From NCBI RefSeq assembly GCF_000420825.1, contig NZ_ATVR01000029.1, positions 1 through 42,501 on the forward strand: 42,501 nt of DNA, given 5' to 3'. This DNA comes from Butyrivibrio sp. AE2015 (GTDB lineage Bacteria > Bacillota > Clostridia > Lachnospirales > Lachnospiraceae). The notes beneath the pieces were generated by a model that was not told the DNA's origin, made no database searches, and saw nothing but the letters and a program-made list of their open reading frames with translations. Both the position numbers and the translations under genes were made by a program. Shown here piece by piece: positions 1 through 9,423 of the stretch (positions are counted from its first letter, which is position 1; each line of letters begins with the position of its first letter).

Positions 1-78
1 TTTTATGTCCAATTTATCACATTGAAAAATATCAGAGTGAACAGAGCTATGCCTGCACTTTCAGCTCGGCTGCGTCCG
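1..78 (-). repeat. 78-base intergenic repeat, left copy
   Basis: Read on the minus strand, these bases match 42359-42436 on the plus strand at 76 of 78 positions, so the two copies are inverted relative to each other. The unit lies just downstream of the 3' end of a gene, here the rod-binding protein ending at 98, exactly as the other copy follows the ABC transporter. It contains an imperfect hairpin at 17-40 (TCACATTGA, loop, TCAGAGTGA) and a short GAGCT/AGCTC stem. The window edge cuts this side, so the true repeat may be longer. No protein is evident in it; an open frame that crosses it has no recognisable features. Confidence 0.85.
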
Positions 79-97
79 TTTACAATACAGTATACTT

Positions 98-484
98 TTA
101 TGTGGAAGGAGCTTCGGGAATGTCATAGTTTCGTTTTAAGTTTTCGTAGAGCATCTGCGCAAAGCCATTGCTCTGAGTATCCACCGATGTTGAGCATATT
201 TCCTGAAGGGTCTGATCTTTGAAAAAATCCACCAAAGTCGATGTGGCATTGTCCTCAGTTTCAGGTTTAAGAGCATCTACAGACTTCTGCATTTCTTTGA
301 ACATCTGCTCAAGGAAATAGGCTTCAAAACTTTTACAGGCTTCCATAAGTTCATCATCAGTAGAAGTTTTGGAGGTATTTTGAAGCTTATTCTGAAGTGC
401 TATTGTGCTGGCATTCTTACTTTCCTGCATGGCATAATCTGTAAGCGCCGTTGCATTTAATCCTTTGATATCAAGTCCCGCCAT
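98..484 (-). CDS. flgJ: Flagellar rod-binding protein, FlgJ N-terminal type
   Basis: A 128-residue protein that matches the rod-binding (rod-cap) half of FlgJ, with the family core FEAYFLEQMFKEM at about residues 53-65. The C-terminal muramidase domain of proteobacterial FlgJ is absent, as is usual in Firmicutes, so wall opening for the rod must come from another enzyme. The start follows GGGGAG. It is the last gene of the mbl-flgF-flgG-flgJ cluster, 22 bases after flgG, and is probably cotranscribed with flgG. It should act at the periplasm-side assembly of the rod. Family call is secure; the symbol is by domain, not full-length, homology. Confidence 0.88.
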   Translation of the reverse strand: MAGLDIKGLNATALTDYAMQESKNASTIALQNKLQNTSKTSTDDELMEACKSFEAYFLEQMFKEMQKSVDALKPETEDNATSTLVDFFKDQTLQEICSTSVDTQSNGFAQMLYENLKRNYDIPEAPST

Positions 485-506
485 AGTCTCCCCTTATCTC
501 ACCTTA

Positions 507-1331
507 TTATCTCTTAAGTGAATTTGCAGTCTGCATCATCTCATCAGTTGTCTGGATCGCAGTTGAGTTCATTTCATATGCACGCTGGGCAACAATAAGA
601 TTTACCATCTCTGTAGCTACATTTACGTTTGATCCTTCAAGATATCCCTGAACGATTTCACTTTTCTTTATATTATCCGCATCATTTTCAAGAATAGGCT
701 CGCCGCTGGCTGCTGTCTGTATCCAGGCTGCGCTTCCTACCCTTTCAAGACCTTCTCTGTTAGAAAACTGCCACAATCCGATCTGAAGTCCCATATCTGT
801 TGGAACACCCTGATCATCCGGGTAATAGATCTTGCCATCACTGCTGATTGTGATCCTGCTTGCTATGGCCCCGTCGAGAGTAATAGCGGCTCCATCTATA
901 TCAAGAACAGGGTTTCCTTCTGCTGTGGTGAGTTCAAGAGTCGTTCCGCCTTCTTCAGCAAGAGCCCATACGAAATTTCCGTTTCTTGTATAGTTGATGG
1001 TTTCACCATCAGCTGCCATATATCCAAAGAAACCATCACCACTTATAGCAAGTGCCGCTGGATTGTCACTACTTTGAAATGAACCCTGGGAAAAGAACTG
1101 ATTAATTGTTGAAGTACGCACACCAAGTCCTACCTGTGAATTGGTAGGCTTTGGATTGCCGTTTGAAGTGGTTGTAACAGTCTGTAATTCCTGGTACAAA
1201 AGAGATTTAAACTGCGCTCCCTGAGCCTTATAACCAACTGTATTAACGTTCGCAAGATTGTTAGATATGGTATCTACGTTTGTCTGCTGAGCGTTCATTC
1301 CAGTTGCTGCTGACCATAGACTTCTTACCAT
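507..1331 (-). CDS. flgG: Flagellar rod/hook-basal body protein FlgG (FlhP-like)
   Basis: A 274-residue flagellar rod protein. The N-terminus MVRSLWSAATGMNAQQ followed by the D0 signature ISNNLANVNTVGYK and the C-terminal coiled segment (NVNVATEMVNLIVAQRAYE) are typical of FlgG. I start it at 1331, after GGAGGTGG, rather than at an upstream in-frame codon that would add about 20 unlike residues. The order mbl, flgF-like, flgG-like matches Bacillus mbl-flhO-flhP. A flagellar-sigma promoter candidate lies 72 bases upstream, so this gene and flgJ could be switched on separately from mbl. Confidence 0.92.
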   Translation of the reverse strand: MVRSLWSAATGMNAQQTNVDTISNNLANVNTVGYKAQGAQFKSLLYQELQTVTTTSNGNPKPTNSQVGLGVRTSTINQFFSQGSFQSSDNPAALAISGDGFFGYMAADGETINYTRNGNFVWALAEEGGTTLELTTAEGNPVLDIDGAAITLDGAIASRITISSDGKIYYPDDQGVPTDMGLQIGLWQFSNREGLERVGSAAWIQTAASGEPILENDADNIKKSEIVQGYLEGSNVNVATEMVNLIVAQRAYEMNSTAIQTTDEMMQTANSLKR

Positions 1332-1402
1332 AAGCCACCTCCGATTTAGATAAATGTGTACATCACCGTCATCCGTGACTGGTAATATCATCTTCTATTT
1401 TC

Positions 1403-1430
1403 TTATCGGCTCATTCCTAAAAATAATTTA
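1403..1430 (-). promoter_or_regulatory. Candidate flagellar sigma (SigD/FliA) promoter for flgG
   Basis: On the minus strand this reads TAAA, 16 bases, GCCGATAA. The -10 is a perfect match to the flagellar sigma consensus and the -35 core is also matched; the spacer is one base longer than the common 15. It lies in the gap between flgF and flgG and points at flgG. Confidence 0.65.
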
Positions 1431-1448
1431 TAAAAATACTATAAATTT

Positions 1449-2279
1449 TTAGGACAGACGTCCAAGCTGGTTAGCTGCGATATCGAGAGTGCCATCAATA
1501 GTGGTTATCATTCGCTGATTAGTATCATAATTTCTCTGGACAGCAATCATATTAACCATTTCATCTACTACAGATACATTGGACTGCTCTAAAAAGCCAG
1601 CATAAATCGATGCAGTAGAGTCAATCTGAGTTGCTTCGTCGGTAGGAATAAACAGATTTTCACCGTAATGCTCCAATGTATTGTAGGTTATTCTTCCATC
1701 AGGATAGGTTACCTTTTCAAAATCAAATCTTCCTACTGTTGCAACAACTTCACCATCCTGAATAATCTCGCCCAATGTGTTTATCTCCACAGGAAGTGCC
1801 GGATCAATCTCGATATGTTCCCCATCCTGTGACAAAACAAAGTCTCCGTCCTGGGTTACCAAAACGCCTTCATTTGTAAGCGTAAAGTTTCCGTCTCTTG
1901 TGTACATGATATCGGTCTGACCTGCTATTTCTCTTTCGATGTTTACAGCTTTGTTGGTATACTCGATTCCAAAAAAGCCATAGCCGCCAAGAGCCAGATC
2001 AAAGGTGTTGCCTGTTTCTTTCATAGGTCCTTCCGACCAGTCCACGTACCCTTCGCCGATCTTTACACCGGGATTAATAATGCCCAGTCCACGGGCAGTG
2101 AACGGGGCATCAGTGTAGTCTTTAATTTTAAGCGCAAGCTGATCAGAAAAAGCCTGTGCAGTAGCGCCTTCTTTTTTATAACCGTTTGTATTGGCATTAG
2201 CAAGATTGTTGGTGAGCACGTCCATTCTGTGTTGCTCGTTGATCATTCCTGTGTAAGCAGTGTAAAGACCTTTTACCAT
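1449..2279 (-). CDS. flgF: Flagellar rod protein FlgF (FlhO-like)
   Basis: A 276-residue paralogue of the next gene. It begins MVKGLYTAYTGMINEQ and carries the rod/hook D0 signature LTNNLANANTNGYK; the C-terminal coil is VSVVDEMVNMIAVQRNYD. These ends assemble by coiled-coil packing in the axial rod, and the middle (YGFFGIE, DGNFTLTNEG) is the flgE/F/G-like central domain. It follows mbl by 62 bases, with a weak GAGGAAT ribosome site. In Bacillus subtilis the equivalent pair is flhO-flhP after mbl. FlgF versus FlgG is assigned from the N-terminus and order, so the exact rod position is inferred. Confidence 0.9.
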   Translation of the reverse strand: MVKGLYTAYTGMINEQHRMDVLTNNLANANTNGYKKEGATAQAFSDQLALKIKDYTDAPFTARGLGIINPGVKIGEGYVDWSEGPMKETGNTFDLALGGYGFFGIEYTNKAVNIEREIAGQTDIMYTRDGNFTLTNEGVLVTQDGDFVLSQDGEHIEIDPALPVEINTLGEIIQDGEVVATVGRFDFEKVTYPDGRITYNTLEHYGENLFIPTDEATQIDSTASIYAGFLEQSNVSVVDEMVNMIAVQRNYDTNQRMITTIDGTLDIAANQLGRLS

Positions 2280-2311
2280 ACAATATTCCTCATGCCATCC
2301 TGGCTTTACAA

Positions 2312-2330
2312 CTGTTCAGTCCATGAACAG
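2312..2330. other. Small stem-loop between mbl and flgF
   Basis: CTGTTCA, five-base loop, TGAACAG: a perfect 7-bp stem in the 62-base gap. There is no T-run after it, so it is not a standard terminator. It could tune mRNA stability or the flgF ribosome site, which lies about 20 bases away. Confidence 0.4.
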
Positions 2331-2341
2331 TGGGGTGGACC

Positions 2342-3334
2342 TTAGTCCTGACGATAACCTGCAAGGAACTCTACATATCTTCCTGTTCCGATAGCAACTG
2401 CAGTCATAGGATCCTCAGCTGTCATAGTGTTGATACCAGTCTTAGAATAGATGAGATCTTCAAGTCCGCGAAGAAGTGCTCCGCCACCTGTAAGGACAAT
2501 TCCTCTGTCTGCAATATCTGCAGCAAGTTCAGGAGGAGTATTCTCCAAAACGCTGTGAATAGCCTCAATGATCTGTGATGTAGGTTCACGAAGAGCCTCC
2601 TCTGTTTCCTCAGAAGATACTCTTACAGTCTTAGGAAGACCTGTTACGAGGTTTCTTCCTCTTACATCAAGATAGTCGTTCTCAGCTCTTGGATATGCTG
2701 AACCGATCTTGATCTTTATATCTTCAGCTGTTCTGTCACCGATAAGAAGATTGTGTTTCTTTCTCATGTAACGAACAAGTGCTTCATCGAAGTCATCTCC
2801 GGCAACCTTAACAGATGTGCTTACAACTGTTCCGCCAAGTGAGATAACTGCTATATCTGATGTACCACCGCCTATATCAACGATCATGTTTCCACATGGC
2901 TTTGTGATGTCGATACCTGCTCCAATAGCAGCAGCGATAGGCTCTTCAATAGTCTTAACATCTCTTGCTCCGCAAAGTCTTGTTGCATCCTCTACGGCTT
3001 TTTTCTCAACTTCTGTAGCTCCACTTGGAACGCAAACTGCGATGAATGGTTTTCTGTGTATTCTACGTCCAATAGCCTTCTTGATGAAATATCTCATCAT
3101 CTGTTCTGTAATCTTGTAGTTAGAAATAACACCCTGACGAAGAGGACGAACAGCTACGATGTTACCAGGTGTACGACCAAGCATAAGTCTTGCATCCTCA
3201 CCAATAGCCTTAATCTCCTCTGTATCTCTGTCATAAGCTACAACTGAAGGCTCTTTCAAAACAACGCCCTTTCCTCTGATATAAACAAGGACTGACGCTG
3301 TACCTAAATCAATTCCAATATCTGCATACTGCAT
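2342..3334 (-). CDS. mbl: Rod-shape protein Mbl, MreB family actin homologue
   Basis: A 330-residue MreB-family protein, normal length. Visible actin-fold ATP-binding parts are phosphate 1 (DIGIDLGTASVLVY, residues 5-18), phosphate 2 (MIVDIGGGTSDIAVISLGG, near 150) and the adenosine motif (IVLTGGGALLRGLEDL, near 285). It forms membrane-bound filaments that guide the elongation machinery in cylindrical wall growth. I call it Mbl rather than MreB because it stands without mreC/mreD and directly precedes flgF-flgG, as Bacillus mbl precedes flhO-flhP. The start has AAAGGGG 9 bases upstream. Both a housekeeping and a flagellar-sigma promoter candidate lie upstream. Confidence 0.92.
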   Translation of the reverse strand: MQYADIGIDLGTASVLVYIRGKGVVLKEPSVVAYDRDTEEIKAIGEDARLMLGRTPGNIVAVRPLRQGVISNYKITEQMMRYFIKKAIGRRIHRKPFIAVCVPSGATEVEKKAVEDATRLCGARDVKTIEEPIAAAIGAGIDITKPCGNMIVDIGGGTSDIAVISLGGTVVSTSVKVAGDDFDEALVRYMRKKHNLLIGDRTAEDIKIKIGSAYPRAENDYLDVRGRNLVTGLPKTVRVSSEETEEALREPTSQIIEAIHSVLENTPPELAADIADRGIVLTGGGALLRGLEDLIYSKTGINTMTAEDPMTAVAIGTGRYVEFLAGYRQD

Positions 3335-3417
3335 ATTACAATGCCCCTTTCAAAAACAACCAGCATATATCTAAGCGCATAAAAGCGGATAATACTTTAG
3401 CCTATAATATCATTACG

Positions 3418-3446
3418 ATTATAAACCAAATAAAAAATATTGAAAA
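3418..3446 (-). promoter_or_regulatory. Candidate housekeeping promoter of mbl
   Basis: On the minus strand TTTTCA, 17 bases, TATAAT, about 84 bases before the mbl start codon. The -10 is perfect and the -35 matches at four of six positions. Confidence 0.55.
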
Positions 3447-3447
3447 G

Positions 3448-3481
3448 GGGATATCCATCTTTTATATATATCGGATATCCC
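3448..3481. repeat. GGGATATCC inverted repeat upstream of mbl
   Basis: GGGATATCC and GGATATCCC form perfect 9-base arms with a 16-base AT-rich loop (3448-3456 and 3473-3481). It sits immediately upstream of the housekeeping -35 and overlaps the candidate flagellar-sigma -10. On the minus strand a T-rich stretch follows, so it could be a terminator for transcripts arriving from uvrA, or a protein-binding site. Confidence 0.5.
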
Positions 3482-3495
3482 ACCCCAAATCTTTA
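3468..3495 (-). promoter_or_regulatory. Candidate flagellar sigma promoter of mbl
   Basis: Minus strand TAAA, 16 bases, TCCGATAT. The CCGATAT core agrees with the flagellar sigma consensus; the first base of the -10 differs. It has the same spacing as the candidate before flgG. Confidence 0.4.
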
Positions 3496-3530
3496 CAAAA
3501 ATCTGCTTTAAATTCTTAACGTCGCCAACA

Positions 3531-4160
3531 GAAGCTCCCGCCTAGGGGCGCCTGCGCACAGATAGCCATTTGCGTGACATTTCGAGTTTATAAGTTCATG
3601 GCAATAAATTTTCACTTTGGAATTCCTTGGATCAAACTCACCGCTGGCTACCGGCACTTTTGAGCAGATGGGCTCCATTTTTCTCTGTCGCAAGAAAACG
3701 CCATTTTTCCTGTGCTCAGAGGCACCTTTGATCCGCGCATGCGAAAGCAGATGTTTGAGCAGGGCGTATAGATATGAATGACGTGGTCATAGCCCGCTGA
3801 AGCGGGCAACAAGGCAAAAATAAAGAATCATCTCTCAAACTCATGAGTTTGGAGAGTGATTCTTTTTTATGCCTTAGGTGCGCACGCACCGTAGACCACG
3901 TTATTCATATTAGCCCTGCGAGTTTTTGCTGTAGCATGCGCATTAAAGAAAAAGGTGCCTGAGCACTTGGAAAAAGTTTCGTTTTCTTGTCAGAGAAAAA
4001 TGAAGCCCACTGCTCATAAAAGTGCCTGGTGCCAGTGGCTCAGACATGTGATCCAAAAGCGGAATTCCAAAGTGAAAATTTGAATGCTCATGAACTTTTC
4101 TAAACTCTCTTAGACACGCAAATGGCTATCTGTGCGCAGGTGCCCCTAGGCGGGAACTTC
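3531..4160. repeat. Large imperfect palindrome (about 630 bases), non-coding
   Basis: The whole gap between uvrA and the mbl promoter is one fold-back element. The outer 46 bases, 3531-3576, pair with 4115-4160 with only two differences; 3606-3626 pairs perfectly with 4061-4081; 3772-3788 pairs with 3894-3910 with one difference. Between these blocks the arms stay collinear with small insertions and many substitutions, roughly three quarters identical by eye. At the tip is a terminator-like hairpin (3822-3865). Each arm also holds a local hairpin at the same place with unrelated sequence (3792-3807 and 3877-3890). No convincing gene lies inside. It could be two inverted copies of a dispersed repeat, a MITE-like element, or a structured RNA. 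I saw no clear target-site duplication. Confidence 0.9.
3822..3868. terminator. Bidirectional terminator at the palindrome centre
   Basis: A stem of about 20 bp (3822-3842 with 3845-3865, with two single-base bulges) closed by a CATG loop. On the plus strand TTTTTT follows; on the minus strand TTTATTTTT follows. It would stop uvrA transcripts before mbl, and anything coming the other way. Confidence 0.7.
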
Positions 4161-4165
4161 TTTGC

Positions 4166-7057
4166 CTATTTAAGCATTTTTTTGATATATGCTCCGGTGT
4201 AGGATTTCTTGCACTTGGCAACTTCTTCTGGGGTTCCCTTGGCAACGACTGTTCCACCCTTAGAACCGCCTTCAGGTCCCATGTCGATGATGTAATCGCC
4301 GGTCTTGATAACATCAAGGTTGTGTTCGATTACTACAACTGTATTTCCCTGCTCAACCAGCTCATGCATAATTTTTACGAGCTTTTGAACATCTGCAAAG
4401 TGAAGACCGGTTGTAGGTTCATCGAGAATGTAAACAGTCTTTCCTGTTCCGACTTTGCTGAGCTCTGTGGCAAGTTTTATTCTCTGGGCTTCACCACCTG
4501 AAAGCTCGGTACTTGGCTGGCCAAGTTTAACATATCCAAGTCCTACATCATAGAGAGTCTGGATTTTTCTCTTTATAGTTTTTACATTTTCAAAGAATAC
4601 AAGGGCCTCTTCTACAGTCATGTTAAGAACGTCGTAGATACTCTTTCCTTTGTACTTAACTTCAAGAGTCTCGTGATTGTATCTCTTACCGCCGCAGACT
4701 TCACAAGGTACATAAACATCAGGAAGAAAGTGCATCTCAATCTTGATGATTCCATCACCGCCACAGGCTTCGCAGCGTCCGCCCTTGACATTGAATGAGA
4801 ATCTGCCTTTCTGATAGCCCCTTGCCTTAGCATCAGGAGTTCCGGCAAAAAGATCTCTGATCATATCAAATACACCCGTGTAGGTTGCAGGGTTAGACCT
4901 TGGAGTTCTGCCGATAGGAGACTGGTCAATGGCAATGACCTTATCCACCTGCTCAAGGCCCTCAATGCCTTTATGCTTGCCCGGAATGACTCTTGCTCTG
5001 TTGAGGTCTCTTGCCAGATGTTTGTACAGTATCTCATTGACAAAAGAGCTCTTGCCTGAACCTGATACACCTGTAACTATTGTAAGTACGCCAAGTGGTA
5101 CATCTATGTCGATGTTCCTTAAGTTGTTCTCCTGCGCTCCCAAAACCTTAAGCCAGCCCTTAGGCTCTCTTCTGGTCTTTGGAACTTCTATCTTAAGTTT
5201 TCCTGACAGGTACTGTCCTGTAATGGATTCCTTGACCTGCATGATCTCTTCTGCAGTTCCGCAGGCAACTATTTTTCCACCTTTTGAGCCGGCTCCCGGT
5301 CCTACATCCACAATATAGTCCGCAGCTCTCATGGTATCTTCATCATGCTCTACAACAATAAGTGTATTACCAAGGTCTCGCAGGTTCTTAAGTGTATTAA
5401 GAAGCTTGTCATTATCCCTCTGGTGAAGTCCGATACTTGGCTCATCAAGGATATAGCAAACTCCGCAAAGTCCTGATCCAATCTGTGTTGCAAGCCTTAT
5501 TCGCTGTGCCTCACCTCCGGAAAGAGTTCCTGTAGCTCTTGATAGTGACAGATAATCAAGTCCTACATCCACAAGGAACCCTACTCTTGCTCTTATCTCT
5601 TTAAGGAGCTGTGCTCCGACCATTTCCTGATAACTTGAAAGCTTAAGCTGCTCGAGGTATTTCTGAAGATCATCTATGGACATTGAAGTTATCTCATAGA
5701 TATTTTTATCATCAATTGTGACTGCAAGAGACTCTTTTTTAAGCCTCTGTCCGCCGCAGAGCTGACATGGAGTGATTCTCATATACTCCTCATACTCAGC
5801 TTTTGCTGATTCTGAGAAAGTCTCTCTATATCTCTGCTCAACGTTCTTTATAAGACCATCAAAAAGAATAGGATAATCGCCCTCTCCTCTTGATCCCTTG
5901 TAGTGGACATTTACAGTCTTGTCTGCTCCGTAAACCAGCATATGTCTTACTTTCTCAGGAAGATCCTGGAAAGGAGTATCCATGCTGAACTTATAAGCCT
6001 TTGCAAGAGCCTTAAGTGTGGCATTAGAGAAGCTTCCTTCTTTATTGGATGACTGCCATCCCATTACGACGATACATCCATCATTCAAAGAAAGAGACTT
6101 ATCAGGGATCATAAGATCCTCATCAAACTCCATCTTATAGCCAAGGCCTGCGCAGTCAGGACATGCACCGAAAGGATTGTTAAAGGAAAAGCTTCTGGGC
6201 TCGATCTCAGATATACTGATACCACAGTCAGGGCATGCAAAGTTCTGACTAAAGCTGAGTTCCTCTCCGTCAATTACATCAACAAGCAAAAGCCCTTCAG
6301 CAAGTCCCAGAGCATTCTCAACAGAGTCTGTAAGTCGTCTTCTGAGGTTCTCATTGTCATCTCTTACTACAATTCTGTCGACAATGATCTCAATGTTATG
6401 CTTGATATTCTTATCCAGCTTTATCTCTTCCTCTGCAATCTCGTACTGGCTTCCGTCAATCCTTGCACGGACATAACCTGCACGAACAGCTCTCTCCAGC
6501 GTTTTGGCATGCTCACCCTTTTTTCCTCTTACAACAGGAGCAAGGATCTGAAGCTTAGTGCCATCCCCAAGAGCCATGATCTGATTGCAAATTTCATCCA
6601 CAGTCTGCCTTCTGATCTCACGACCGCAGTTAGGGCAGTGAGGTATACCAATCCTTGCGTAAAGCATTCTGAAATGATCGTAGATCTCTGTAACTGTTCC
6701 AACAGTAGACCTGGGGTTTTTGTTAGTTGATTTCTGGTCAATGGAAATAGTGGGAGAAAGACCTTCTATTCTCTCAACGTTGGGCTTGTCCATCTGACCA
6801 AGGAACATTCTGGCATAGGATGATAAGGACTCCATATACCTGCGCTGTCCCTCTGCAAAAATAGTGTCAAAAGCAAGAGAAGACTTACCTGAACCTGAAA
6901 GTCCTGTGAACACTGTAAGAGTATCTCTCGGAATCTTAACATTAACGTGTTTAAGATTGTGTTCTGCCGCCCCTCTCACTCTGATGTAATCATGAATATC
7001 AGTGGGAAGGATTCTCTTGGTTGTAGTATTCTTTTTTGTCATTCTGTTTTCAGACAT
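4166..7057 (-). CDS. uvrA: Excinuclease ABC subunit A
   Basis: A 963-residue UvrA, the damage-scanning ATPase of nucleotide excision repair. Both ABC modules are intact: Walker [14 protein letters not shown] near residue 52 and [13 protein letters not shown] near 645; signatures [12 protein letters not shown] and [12 protein letters not shown]; Walker [15 protein letters not shown] and [14 protein letters not shown]. The zinc-binding CxxC pairs (CPNC, CPDC with CPDC, CEAC with CEVC) are present. The start follows GTGGAGAT. It lies 32 bases downstream of uvrB and is probably cotranscribed. The 3' end runs straight into the large palindrome, leaving five bases between stop codon and element. 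Confidence 0.98.
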   Translation of the reverse strand: MSENRMTKKNTTTKRILPTDIHDYIRVRGAAEHNLKHVNVKIPRDTLTVFTGLSGSGKSSLAFDTIFAEGQRRYMESLSSYARMFLGQMDKPNVERIEGLSPTISIDQKSTNKNPRSTVGTVTEIYDHFRMLYARIGIPHCPNCGREIRRQTVDEICNQIMALGDGTKLQILAPVVRGKKGEHAKTLERAVRAGYVRARIDGSQYEIAEEEIKLDKNIKHNIEIIVDRIVVRDDNENLRRRLTDSVENALGLAEGLLLVDVIDGEELSFSQNFACPDCGISISEIEPRSFSFNNPFGACPDCAGLGYKMEFDEDLMIPDKSLSLNDGCIVVMGWQSSNKEGSFSNATLKALAKAYKFSMDTPFQDLPEKVRHMLVYGADKTVNVHYKGSRGEGDYPILFDGLIKNVEQRYRETFSESAKAEYEEYMRITPCQLCGGQRLKKESLAVTIDDKNIYEITSMSIDDLQKYLEQLKLSSYQEMVGAQLLKEIRARVGFLVDVGLDYLSLSRATGTLSGGEAQRIRLATQIGSGLCGVCYILDEPSIGLHQRDNDKLLNTLKNLRDLGNTLIVVEHDEDTMRAADYIVDVGPGAGSKGGKIVACGTAEEIMQVKESITGQYLSGKLKIEVPKTRREPKGWLKVLGAQENNLRNIDIDVPLGVLTIVTGVSGSGKSSFVNEILYKHLARDLNRARVIPGKHKGIEGLEQVDKVIAIDQSPIGRTPRSNPATYTGVFDMIRDLFAGTPDAKARGYQKGRFSFNVKGGRCEACGGDGIIKIEMHFLPDVYVPCEVCGGKRYNHETLEVKYKGKSIYDVLNMTVEEALVFFENVKTIKRKIQTLYDVGLGYVKLGQPSTELSGGEAQRIKLATELSKVGTGKTVYILDEPTTGLHFADVQKLVKIMHELVEQGNTVVVIEHNLDVIKTGDYIIDMGPEGGSKGGTVVAKGTPEEVAKCKKSYTGAYIKKMLK

Positions 7058-7089
7058 ATATACATCTCCACTAAAACAAATCTCACCAG

Positions 7090-9084
7090 TTATTTACCTT
7101 CGGTAAGATCATTAAGAACTTTCTTAAGTTCGATCATCTTGTCACGCAGCATAGCGGCATTTTCGAAATCCAACTCTGCAGCAGCTTTTTTCATCTTCTT
7201 CTGAACCTGTCCAATGAGCTTTTCCAGTTCTTCCTGGTTCATTGACTCCGGCTCTTTTTCAAACTTAACTTCTTCCTTGGCAATAGCCTTGGTAACAGCG
7301 ATAAGGTCTCTTACTGCCTTCTTGATGGTCTGAGGGGTTATGCCGTGCTCCTCATTGTATTTCTCCTGAATAGCACGCCTTCTCTTGGTTTCTTCAATAG
7401 CCTTCTTCATGGAATCTGTCATGTTATCGGCATACATGATAACGTGGCCTTCTGAATTTCGGGCCGCTCTTCCTATAGTCTGAATGAGCGAAGTCTCCGA
7501 ACGAAGGAATCCCTCTTTATCAGCATCGATTATGGCTACAAGAGAAATCTCCGGGATATCAAGTCCCTCTCGTAAGAGGTTGATACCTACAAGAACATCA
7601 AAAACATCAAGTCTCATATCCCTGATGATCTCTGCTCTCTCTAAAGTATCAATATCAGAGTGAAGGTATTTAACCCTGATACCTGCCTCAGCAAGATATT
7701 CTGTAAGGTCCTCTGCCATGCGCTTTGTAAGGGTTGTAACGAGCACCTTATTCTTTTTATCTATTTCTTTTCTGATCTCAGAAATAAGATCATCTATCTG
7801 TCCCTCAACAGGTCTGACTGAAATCTCAGGATCAAGAAGTCCTGTGGGCCTTATTACCTGCTCTGTGCGGAGAAGTTCATGTTCCTCTTCATATTTACCG
7901 GGTGTAGCTGAGCAAAAAAGCATCTGGTCAATATGAGATTCAAACTCCTCAAAGTTAAGAGGTCTGTTATCAAGTGCAGATGGCAGCCTAAAGCCATAGT
8001 CCACAAGAGTCAGCTTCCTGCTCCTGTCTCCGTGATACATGGCTCCAACCTGCGGGATAGTCATATGTGACTCATCCACTATTATCAAAAAATCTCTGTC
8101 AAAGAAGTCAAGGAGTGTGAGTGGCGGTTCTCCCGGTGCCATGAAGTTGAGGTGCCTTGAATAGTTCTCAATTCCTGAACAGAAGCCTGTTTCTCTCATC
8201 ATCTCCACATCAAAGTTTGTACGCTCTGAGATTCTCTGGGCTTCAATGAGCCTGTCCTCTCCCTTGAAAAACTTCACCTGTTCCTCAAGCTCTTTTTCTA
8301 TGTTGTCGCAGGCCTTATTGATCTTCTCCTGAGGCACAACATAATGGGAAGCCGGATAGATCATCACGTGAGTAAGCTCACTTCTAACCTTGGCAGTCAC
8401 CGGTTCAACCTCAGTGATCCTGTCTATCTCATCGCCAAAGAACTCTACTCTAATAAGATAGTCATCGGCATTGGCAGGGAATATCTCGACTGTATCTCCC
8501 CTGACTCTGAAATTACACCTTCCAAGTTCCATGTCATTTCTGGTGTACTGAATAGCCACCAGGTCTTTTATGATGTCATCTCTGTCCTTCTGCATTCCGG
8601 GACGAAGTGATATAGACATGCCCTTGAACTCTTCCGGGCTACCAAGACCATAGATACAGGACACGCTGGCAACCACTATTACATCCTTGCGCTCTGCAAG
8701 AGAGGCTGTTGCTGAAAGCCTGAGCTTATCTATCTCATCATTGATGGCTGAGTCCTTGGCTATGTAAGTATCTGTCTGTGGAACATATGCCTCGGGCTGA
8801 TAATAGTCGTAGTAAGAAACAAAGTACTCTACTGCATTCTCTGGAAAGAATTCCTTCATCTCGCCATAGAGCTGGCCTGCCAGAGTCTTGTTGTGACTGA
8901 TGATAAGAGTTGGCTTATTTAAAGCCGCAATAACATTAGCCATGGTAAAAGTCTTACCAGAGCCTGTTACTCCAAGAAGTGTCTCGAACTGGTTGCCTTG
9001 TTTAAAGCCATCCACTAAAGCCTTAATAGCCTGTGGCTGATCGCCTGTGGGCTCGTATGGAGCCACTAACTTAAAATCGCCCAT
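7090..9084 (-). CDS. uvrB: Excinuclease ABC subunit B
   Basis: A 664-residue UvrB, the helicase-fold subunit that is loaded by UvrA and recruits UvrC. Visible are Walker [14 protein letters not shown] near residue 38, the beta-hairpin region [10 protein letters not shown] near 92, the DEAD-like DESH box, helicase motif VI ([19 protein letters not shown]) and the C-terminal UVR domain ([17 protein letters not shown]). I start at 9084, the ATG of MGDFK six bases after GGAG, rather than at a TTG four codons earlier. It heads the uvrB-uvrA pair, with a good promoter upstream. Confidence 0.97.
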   Translation of the reverse strand: MGDFKLVAPYEPTGDQPQAIKALVDGFKQGNQFETLLGVTGSGKTFTMANVIAALNKPTLIISHNKTLAGQLYGEMKEFFPENAVEYFVSYYDYYQPEAYVPQTDTYIAKDSAINDEIDKLRLSATASLAERKDVIVVASVSCIYGLGSPEEFKGMSISLRPGMQKDRDDIIKDLVAIQYTRNDMELGRCNFRVRGDTVEIFPANADDYLIRVEFFGDEIDRITEVEPVTAKVRSELTHVMIYPASHYVVPQEKINKACDNIEKELEEQVKFFKGEDRLIEAQRISERTNFDVEMMRETGFCSGIENYSRHLNFMAPGEPPLTLLDFFDRDFLIIVDESHMTIPQVGAMYHGDRSRKLTLVDYGFRLPSALDNRPLNFEEFESHIDQMLFCSATPGKYEEEHELLRTEQVIRPTGLLDPEISVRPVEGQIDDLISEIRKEIDKKNKVLVTTLTKRMAEDLTEYLAEAGIRVKYLHSDIDTLERAEIIRDMRLDVFDVLVGINLLREGLDIPEISLVAIIDADKEGFLRSETSLIQTIGRAARNSEGHVIMYADNMTDSMKKAIEETKRRRAIQEKYNEEHGITPQTIKKAVRDLIAVTKAIAKEEVKFEKEPESMNQEELEKLIGQVQKKMKKAAAELDFENAAMLRDKMIELKKVLNDLTEGK

Positions 9085-9135
9085 ATTTTTCTCCAAAACA
9101 ATTAAAGCGATACATCTGCTACTTCATGTATTGGA

Positions 9136-9164
9136 AGTATAGCACAAGCAATTAACTAATGCAA
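9136..9164 (-). promoter_or_regulatory. Promoter of uvrB-uvrA
   Basis: Minus strand TTGCAT, 17 bases, TATACT, with a TG one base before the -10 (extended -10). It lies 52 bases before the uvrB start. I saw no clear LexA-type operator. Confidence 0.6.
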
Positions 9165-9180
9165 ACATTTGTTCTTTGGT

Positions 9181-9423
9181 CTAGAGATTAAAGGAATCGT
9201 AGGTATATACCATGTCCTGCTCGATCACAAAATCGTCCATTGTGTTCCTTGAAAAGTCACCGCTGACCTCTAAAAGGTTGGTGGTACACATTGCTGCCGT
9301 GGCTTCTCCCTCGATTTCAAGATCGGCATTCCTCTCCCCAAGACCTGTCAGGATTCCGCCCACACCCAGAATGACAACCAGTGCACCAAGCACCACAAAA
9401 AATGTATATAAAAAAATGATCAT
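9181..9423 (-). CDS. Small single-pass membrane protein, unknown function
   Basis: An 80-residue protein with one hydrophobic segment at about residues 3-27 (FFVVLGALVVILGVGGILTG) and a mostly acidic, soluble C-terminal part of about 50 residues. I do not recognise a family. The start overlaps the stop of the kinase gene by four bases (ATGA), which points to translational coupling and a role linked to the kinase/phosphatase pair, for example a substrate, anchor or sensor. That role is inferred from position only. Confidence 0.7.
   Translation of the reverse strand: MIIFLYTFFVVLGALVVILGVGGILTGLGERNADLEIEGEATAAMCTTNLLEVSGDFSRNTMDDFVIEQDMVYTYDSFNL

Noticed and set aside
22..222. Open reading frame across the left repeat
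   Set aside because: It runs antisense into the flgJ gene, has no good ribosome site, and its start lies in the non-coding repeat.
3508..3693. A 61-codon frame in the left arm of the palindrome
   Set aside because: No clear ribosome site or domain. The other arm carries insertions and deletions that would shift the frame, so it is more likely repeat sequence than a gene, although similar short frames may be annotated in related genomes.
3531..4160. Insertion sequence with transposase
   Set aside because: No transposase frame of useful length and no clear target-site duplication at the ends.
4126..4317. Short minus-strand frame at the palindrome edge
   Set aside because: Overlaps the uvrA 3' end in another frame; no independent signals.
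9085..9180. LexA/SOS box before uvrB
   Set aside because: No convincing GAAC-N4-GTTC-type site seen in the gap.
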